Translations under genes and position numbers: made by a program | The notes under the pieces: model-generated | What the model saw: the letters and a program-made list of their open reading frames with translations, nothing else | Database searches by the model: none | What the model was told of the DNA's origin: nothing | In this document: positions 59,963 through 64,000 of the stretch, piece after piece | Layout of the letters: each line of letters opens with the position of its first letter | How positions within the stretch are numbered: position 1 is the first letter of the stretch | NCBI GenBank assembly: GCA_035571835.1 | Contig: DATNBU010000033.1 | Coordinates: 90,866 to 154,865, forward strand | Length of the DNA stretch: 64,000 nt | Reading direction: 5' to 3' | DNA from: Candidatus Limnocylindrales bacterium | GTDB lineage: Bacteria > Desulfobacterota > Binatia > UBA1149 > CAITLU01

Positions 59963-60762
59963 CCACTTTACTGATCACCCTTCATGTCCTGTCGTGCATC
60001 ACCCTGATCCTCGTCGTCCTGCTTCAGGCCGGCCGCGGCGCAGACATGGGCGCGGCGTTCGGCGGTGCAAGCACGCCGATGTTCGGCTCGGGAAGCTCGA
60101 CCAATCCCCTTGCACGCGTGACGACGTTCACCGCGGTCGCTTTCCTGACGACGGCGCTGTTTCTTGCGGTCTCCTCGGCGAGACGCGCGTCGGTATTCGA
60201 CGATACGTCCGAGCCGCTTGCCGCTCCGCCGCGCGCGGAATCGACGATTCCGGTCACGCCGCAAGCCGAGGTTCCTGCCGCCGCCCCGACCGGAGCTCCG
60301 ATCGGTGAGGCGAAGCCCGTGACGATTCCTGCGGCCGACAACGCTGCGCCCGCCGCAAGTGATGCGCCGGCCGCGCAGCCCGCCGCCGGCGCTGCGGCTC
60401 CTGCTACGCCGCCGGCAGGCGATACCGCTCCGAACGCCGCTGCACCGGCGGCCGGCGATAGCGCACCCGCTGCTGCACCTGCAGCCGCTCCCGCTGCCGG
60501 CGAGACTGCACCAGCTGCCGCTCCCGCATCTGCACCTCCGGCGGCCGCTCCTGCTGCGGAAACTGCACCAGCTGCTGCGCCGTCGGTCAAGGAAACCGCT
60601 CCGGCTGCGGCGCCGCCCGCGGCTGAAACTGAACCAAAAGTTGCGCCGCCCGCGCCTGCTGCTGCAAAGCCGGCGCCGAAGGCGACAAAGCCAGCGCCCA
60701 CGGCCGCAAAGCCCGCACCTTCGAAAACGAAGCCCGCGGCTCCTGCGCCTGCGGCGCACTGA
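59959..60762 (+). CDS. secG: SecG with long Ala/Pro-rich C-terminal tail
   Basis: 267 residues from GTG 59959. Residues 1-75 are a normal SecG: two membrane helices and LLQAGRGADMGAAFGGAST then MFGSGSSTNPLARVTTFTAV. It helps the SecYEG translocon. Residues about 80-267 are an added tail of Ala, Pro and Thr with Lys at the end (APKATKPAPTAAKPAPSKTK), about three times the usual protein length. The tail would lie on the side of the second helix's end and may be disordered. Confidence 0.9.
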   Translation: MTTLLITLHVLSCITLILVVLLQAGRGADMGAAFGGASTPMFGSGSSTNPLARVTTFTAVAFLTTALFLAVSSARRASVFDDTSEPLAAPPRAESTIPVTPQAEVPAAAPTGAPIGEAKPVTIPAADNAAPAASDAPAAQPAAGAAAPATPPAGDTAPNAAAPAAGDSAPAAAPAAAPAAGETAPAAAPASAPPAAAPAAETAPAAAPSVKETAPAAAPPAAETEPKVAPPAPAAAKPAPKATKPAPTAAKPAPSKTKPAAPAPAAH

Positions 60763-60827
60763 TCGGCAGGTTGACGGCGGACGCAGCGAGCCCTAAAACG
60801 CGCGATTCCAGAGCGCTGCGTTCGATT

Positions 60828-60914
<87 letters not shown>

Positions 60915-60932
60915 TACAATCTCCACCCTTTC

Positions 60933-62216
60933 ATGAGCGTCCTCACCTCGCTGCTGATCATCGCCGTCTGCATCGCCCTCTCCGCATTCTTTGCGGCATC
61001 CGAGACGGCGTTGCTGCGGCTGCGCGAGCACGAGATCGAGGATGAGATCGAAAAGGGCAACGGACCGGCCGGCCTCGCCATCCGCGATCTGGTCAAGTCC
61101 ACGTCACGACTGCTCTTCACGCTTCTGCTCGGCAACAACATCGCGAACATCCTGGCCGCCTCGGTGGCTTCGGCCGTGTTCGTCGACCTGATGGGCCCGG
61201 AATGGGGCGTTTTCGTCGCGGCGATCGGAACGACCGTCGTCGTATTCCTGCTCTGCGAGATCTTCCCGAAGGCTGTGGCGGCCCATCATCCGCGCGGCGT
61301 GTCGAACTACGTCGCCATTCCGCTCTACCTCATCCACAACGCCCTGCGGCCGCTGCATATCCTGATGGACCGGTTCCTCGGCCCGCTCGTCGAGCGCGTG
61401 GCCGGAGGACCCGCGGTGCTTGGCCACGTCAGCCGCACCGACGAGATTCTGCGGCTGGCACGGCAGGAATCGGAAGATTCCGAAATGGCGCCGACCGGAT
61501 CGGTGACCGCGATCATCGGCGCCGCTGCCGGCGCGTCCGAGATGACGGTATCCGACATCATGGTCCCACGCGCGGAGGTCACCGGTTTTCCGGCGGAGAC
61601 CCCCGCGTCGGAAATCCTGACCCAGGTCCTCGAGGATCGTTACACGCGGGTTCCGATCTTCGAGGAAACCATCGACCACGTGATCGGCGTCCTTCACCTG
61701 AAGGACCTCGTCAAGCTCGTCCAGGACGGCGGAAGCGACGTGCGAGGCATACTGAAGAACGCCTTGCGGGTGCCTGAGCGGAAACCGATCCTGCCGCTGC
61801 TCGCCGACATGCAGCGGGCGTTCCTGCACATGGCGATCGTCAAGGACGAGTTCAACGTCACGCTCGGCATCGTCACGCAGGAGGACATCCTCGAGGAGCT
61901 CGTCGGCGAGATCCGCGACGAGTTCGATCACGAGGAGCTGCTGACGATCCGCCGGCTCGCCGACGACAACTTCGAGGCGCTCGGACGCGTCAAGGTACTC
62001 GACTTCAATCGCGAGAGCGGCTGGAACATCCCCGCCGAGCGCGGCGATACGATCGCCGGCCTGATCTTCAATCTTCTCGGGCGCGCGCCTCGCCGATGGG
62101 AGAACGTCTCGCTTCCCGGTTATGAAATCGTCGTCGTCGACGTCTCGGGAAACCGGATCAGCCAGGTTCGCATCCGGCGCGTGGAAGAGGACGAGGAAGC
62201 CCGCGAAGAAGCTTGA
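60933..62216 (+). CDS. CNNM/CorC (hemolysin C-like) transporter protein
   Basis: 427 residues from ATG 60933. An N-terminal CNNM domain with about four helices (SAFFAASETALLRLREHEIE, LLFTLLLGNNIANILAASVA), two CBS domains (VSDIMVPRAEVTGFP; TRVPIFEETIDHVIGVLHLK; MAIVKDEFNVTLGIVTQEDI) and a C-terminal CorC_HlyC domain. Such proteins are linked to magnesium or other divalent ion export. The start is 18 bases after tRNA-Leu. Confidence 0.92.
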   Translation: MSVLTSLLIIAVCIALSAFFAASETALLRLREHEIEDEIEKGNGPAGLAIRDLVKSTSRLLFTLLLGNNIANILAASVASAVFVDLMGPEWGVFVAAIGTTVVVFLLCEIFPKAVAAHHPRGVSNYVAIPLYLIHNALRPLHILMDRFLGPLVERVAGGPAVLGHVSRTDEILRLARQESEDSEMAPTGSVTAIIGAAAGASEMTVSDIMVPRAEVTGFPAETPASEILTQVLEDRYTRVPIFEETIDHVIGVLHLKDLVKLVQDGGSDVRGILKNALRVPERKPILPLLADMQRAFLHMAIVKDEFNVTLGIVTQEDILEELVGEIRDEFDHEELLTIRRLADDNFEALGRVKVLDFNRESGWNIPAERGDTIAGLIFNLLGRAPRRWENVSLPGYEIVVVDVSGNRISQVRIRRVEEDEEAREEA

Positions 62217-62534
62217 GGGGAGTTCCGCAAGCGACCCCGGGGTTCTCCGGGATTCACCCCGTGCCGCTCACGGCAATCTCAAGAATGTCCTGAGTGATCG
62301 GATTCACGCCCGCGCTGTGCGCAAGCAAAAACCCCTCAGATAATACAAATCGGCACGCCCGTTTCCTTTGCGACAAGACGCGAAGTGGAGCAAACAGGTG
62401 GCGCCTTCCGACCGTATTCGCAGCTGCGTCGGCACGTCGCAGCTCGTTGCAATGCGGTTTGCAGCAGGGGATCGCCGTTCATCGTCAACAAGATGTCGAC
62501 GCCGTGAGTTCGGCGCCGAGGGAGAGGGAGTCAC
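62217..62534 (+). other. 318-base gap, no gene recognised
   Basis: No coding frame of note. A GC-rich stretch after the CNNM stop (CCCCGGGGTTCTCCGGG) may fold as a weak terminator. The rest is the upstream region of the Cys-rich gene; a GATAATACAAAT near 62337 is the only -10-like sequence and has no good -35. Confidence 0.35.
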
Positions 62535-64000
62535 ATGAGTCCGATCAATAGAATCTCGTGCAGCCTGCGGCGCCATCGTGGTGCGGCCACTGTGTTCGCA
62601 ATGATTGCAGCCATGACATTCGGACCGTCGCGCGAAGCGAGTGCAGTCAGTGCAGACGGCCCATGCATGCAGGATGCGTACACGCTCAAGGGCGGAGGCA
62701 GTCTGAACTGCACGGCGAACGATCTCAGTCTGACGGTCTTCACCGTCACTTCGATCTCCAACACGTGTGACTTTCTCGGCGACACCTGGACGTTCAGCGG
62801 CACGGTCGACCTCGCCCCGCGGTCGAACTTTCGTTACGACCTCGGATTCTACATCAGCCACGACGGCATCGACGCGCTGACCGGCACCTGCACGGTCGGC
62901 ATCGTCGACAACACCGACGTCGACAACAACGCCGGCAGCGTCAACCTCGACGGAGACACCTGCGGCGACTTCACGAAGATCGCCAACAACGTTCCCGTGG
63001 GCCCGGTGACTGCGACCTGCACCGACCTGGACCACGACGGCAAATTCGATCTGACAATCTGCTCGGCCTACGCGCAGAGCTCCGGCGCGACCTGCGGCGG
63101 CATCGCCGACGCAGTTCCCGGCACGGCCTCGAAGTGCCAGTGCGCGCTGCTGAACACGACGCAGACAGTCCCGCAATGCGTGAGCAACGCAGACTGCGTG
63201 CCGGATGGAAACCCGTGCACCGGCGAGATCTGCGGTGGATCCAATCCTGACCTTTTCGGCTGCGGCCACGAAAACACGGCCGGATCCTGCGACGACGGGC
63301 TCTTCTGCAACGGCGCGGACACCTGTTCGGGCGGCACCTGCAGCGGCCACGCCGGCAATCCCTGCACGGGCGGCGGCATCTGCGGAAGCACCTGCAACGA
63401 ATCGACCGACGACTGCTTCGCAAGCGCGTCCACCGTCTGCCGTAGTGCGGCGGGCGTCTGCGATGTCGCCGAAACCTGCACCGGAACTTCCACGACCTGT
63501 CCTGCCAACGGCTTCTCGTCGGGAAACACCTGCCGTACCGCGTCGGGAATCTGTGACGTGGCCGAGACCTGCAGCGGTCTTTCTTCTTCGTGTCCGACCG
63601 ACGGATTCGCCTCGACATCCGTGACATGCCGCGCCTCCACCGGCGAATGCGACACCGCCGAAGTCTGCAGCGGTGCGGCCACGTGTCCCGCCGATTCCTT
63701 CGCGAGCGGCTCGACGCCGTGCACCAGCGACGGAAACGTCTGCACCAACGACCTCTGCAACGGCAGCGGAACGTGCGCTCATCCGAGCAATGCCGCTTCG
63801 TGCGACGACGGGCAGTTCTGCAACGGCGCGGATACCTGCAGCGGCGGAACATGCTCGTCGCACGCGGGCGACCCGTGCACCGGCGGCGGAATCTGCGGCA
63901 GCACATGCAACGAGTCGACCGACGACTGCTTCGCGAGCGCAGCGACCGTCTGCCGCTCTTCCGCGGGCGTCTGCGACGTCGCGGAAAACTGCACCGGAGC
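62535..64000 (+). CDS. Large Cys-rich exported repeat protein, 3'-truncated by window
   Basis: The frame is open from ATG 62535 (preceded by GGGAGAGGGAG) to the last base, 488 residues seen. A signal peptide (about residues 1-38, ending in EASA) leads to a beta-rich region (to about 215), then a Cys-rich repeat region. A 171-residue unit starts at 63288 (CDDGLFCNGADTCSGGTCSG) and recurs at 63801. Inside it, three 31-32 residue subrepeats of type CRSAAGVCDVAETCTG..CP resemble loops of the disintegrin domain. Many disulfides suggest an extracellular or surface protein. Function unknown. Confidence 0.75.
   Translation, partial: MSPINRISCSLRRHRGAATVFAMIAAMTFGPSREASAVSADGPCMQDAYTLKGGGSLNCTANDLSLTVFTVTSISNTCDFLGDTWTFSGTVDLAPRSNFRYDLGFYISHDGIDALTGTCTVGIVDNTDVDNNAGSVNLDGDTCGDFTKIANNVPVGPVTATCTDLDHDGKFDLTICSAYAQSSGATCGGIADAVPGTASKCQCALLNTTQTVPQCVSNADCVPDGNPCTGEICGGSNPDLFGCGHENTAGSCDDGLFCNGADTCSGGTCSGHAGNPCTGGGICGSTCNESTDDCFASASTVCRSAAGVCDVAETCTGTSTTCPANGFSSGNTCRTASGICDVAETCSGLSSSCPTDGFASTSVTCRASTGECDTAEVCSGAATCPADSFASGSTPCTSDGNVCTNDLCNGSGTCAHPSNAASCDDGQFCNGADTCSGGTCSSHAGDPCTGGGICGSTCNESTDDCFASAATVCRSSAGVCDVAENCTG

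Noticed and set aside
60024..60701. Gly/Ala-rich minus-strand frame
   Set aside because: Mirror of the Ala/Pro tail of SecG; no independent evidence.
62304..63863. 519-residue minus-strand frame
   Set aside because: Antisense to the Cys-rich repeat gene, which has a signal peptide and regular Cys spacing on the plus strand.

Overview
The window is a high-GC bacterial chromosome segment. Gene content and order point to a deltaproteobacterial-type lineage (Myxococcota, Desulfobacterota or Binatota-like). Supporting blocks are ilvN-ilvC-psd-pssA-leuA, rpsB-tsf-pyrH-frr-uppS-cdsA-rseP, tolQRAB-pal-cpoB, gapA-pgk-tpiA-secG and a dNK-panB-panC-panD cluster. No rRNA operon, complete insertion sequence or CRISPR array was seen. 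The lineage call is inference from synteny, not from a database search.

Positions 1-5973 are a visibly AT-richer accessory block ending exactly at the 3' end of the tmRNA gene (ssrA, minus strand, 5974-6331), a classic integration site. It carries a 5'-truncated PIN-like protein, an ApeA-like HEPN ribonuclease, a two-gene cassette (membrane-tailed protein plus PD-(D/E)XK nuclease-like protein), an unknown minus-strand gene, and the C-terminal remnant of a tyrosine integrase beside ssrA. This looks like the residue of a defence island; its other end lies outside the window.

Positions 6.4-34.4 kb are backbone and lineage-specific genes: a lytic transglycosylase, a patatin-like protein, an amidohydrolase, aldehyde dehydrogenase with DUF779, a phosphatase, a PAS histidine kinase, smpB, the pantothenate genes, nagZ, a SPOR protein, mtnA, tRNA-Ala, gpmA, rarA, a YciI/ECF42-type sigma/AHSA1 module, a LemA/TPM-domain group and two exported proteins of unknown role.

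Positions 34.4-62.2 kb are mostly housekeeping operons on the minus strand, then the glycolytic operon, tRNA-Leu and a CNNM/CorC protein on the plus strand. Many junctions are ATGA or GTGA overlaps. A leader with a Leu-rich peptide and four alternately pairing GC-rich segments precedes leuA. Several promoters of sigma70 type were read by eye.

The window ends inside a large cysteine-rich exported repeat protein whose units resemble disintegrin loops. Two families of short palindromic repeats (cores GGGGACAGACACCGATTT and GGGGACAGGTACA) are scattered through the backbone, one arm lying in frame inside a coding sequence.
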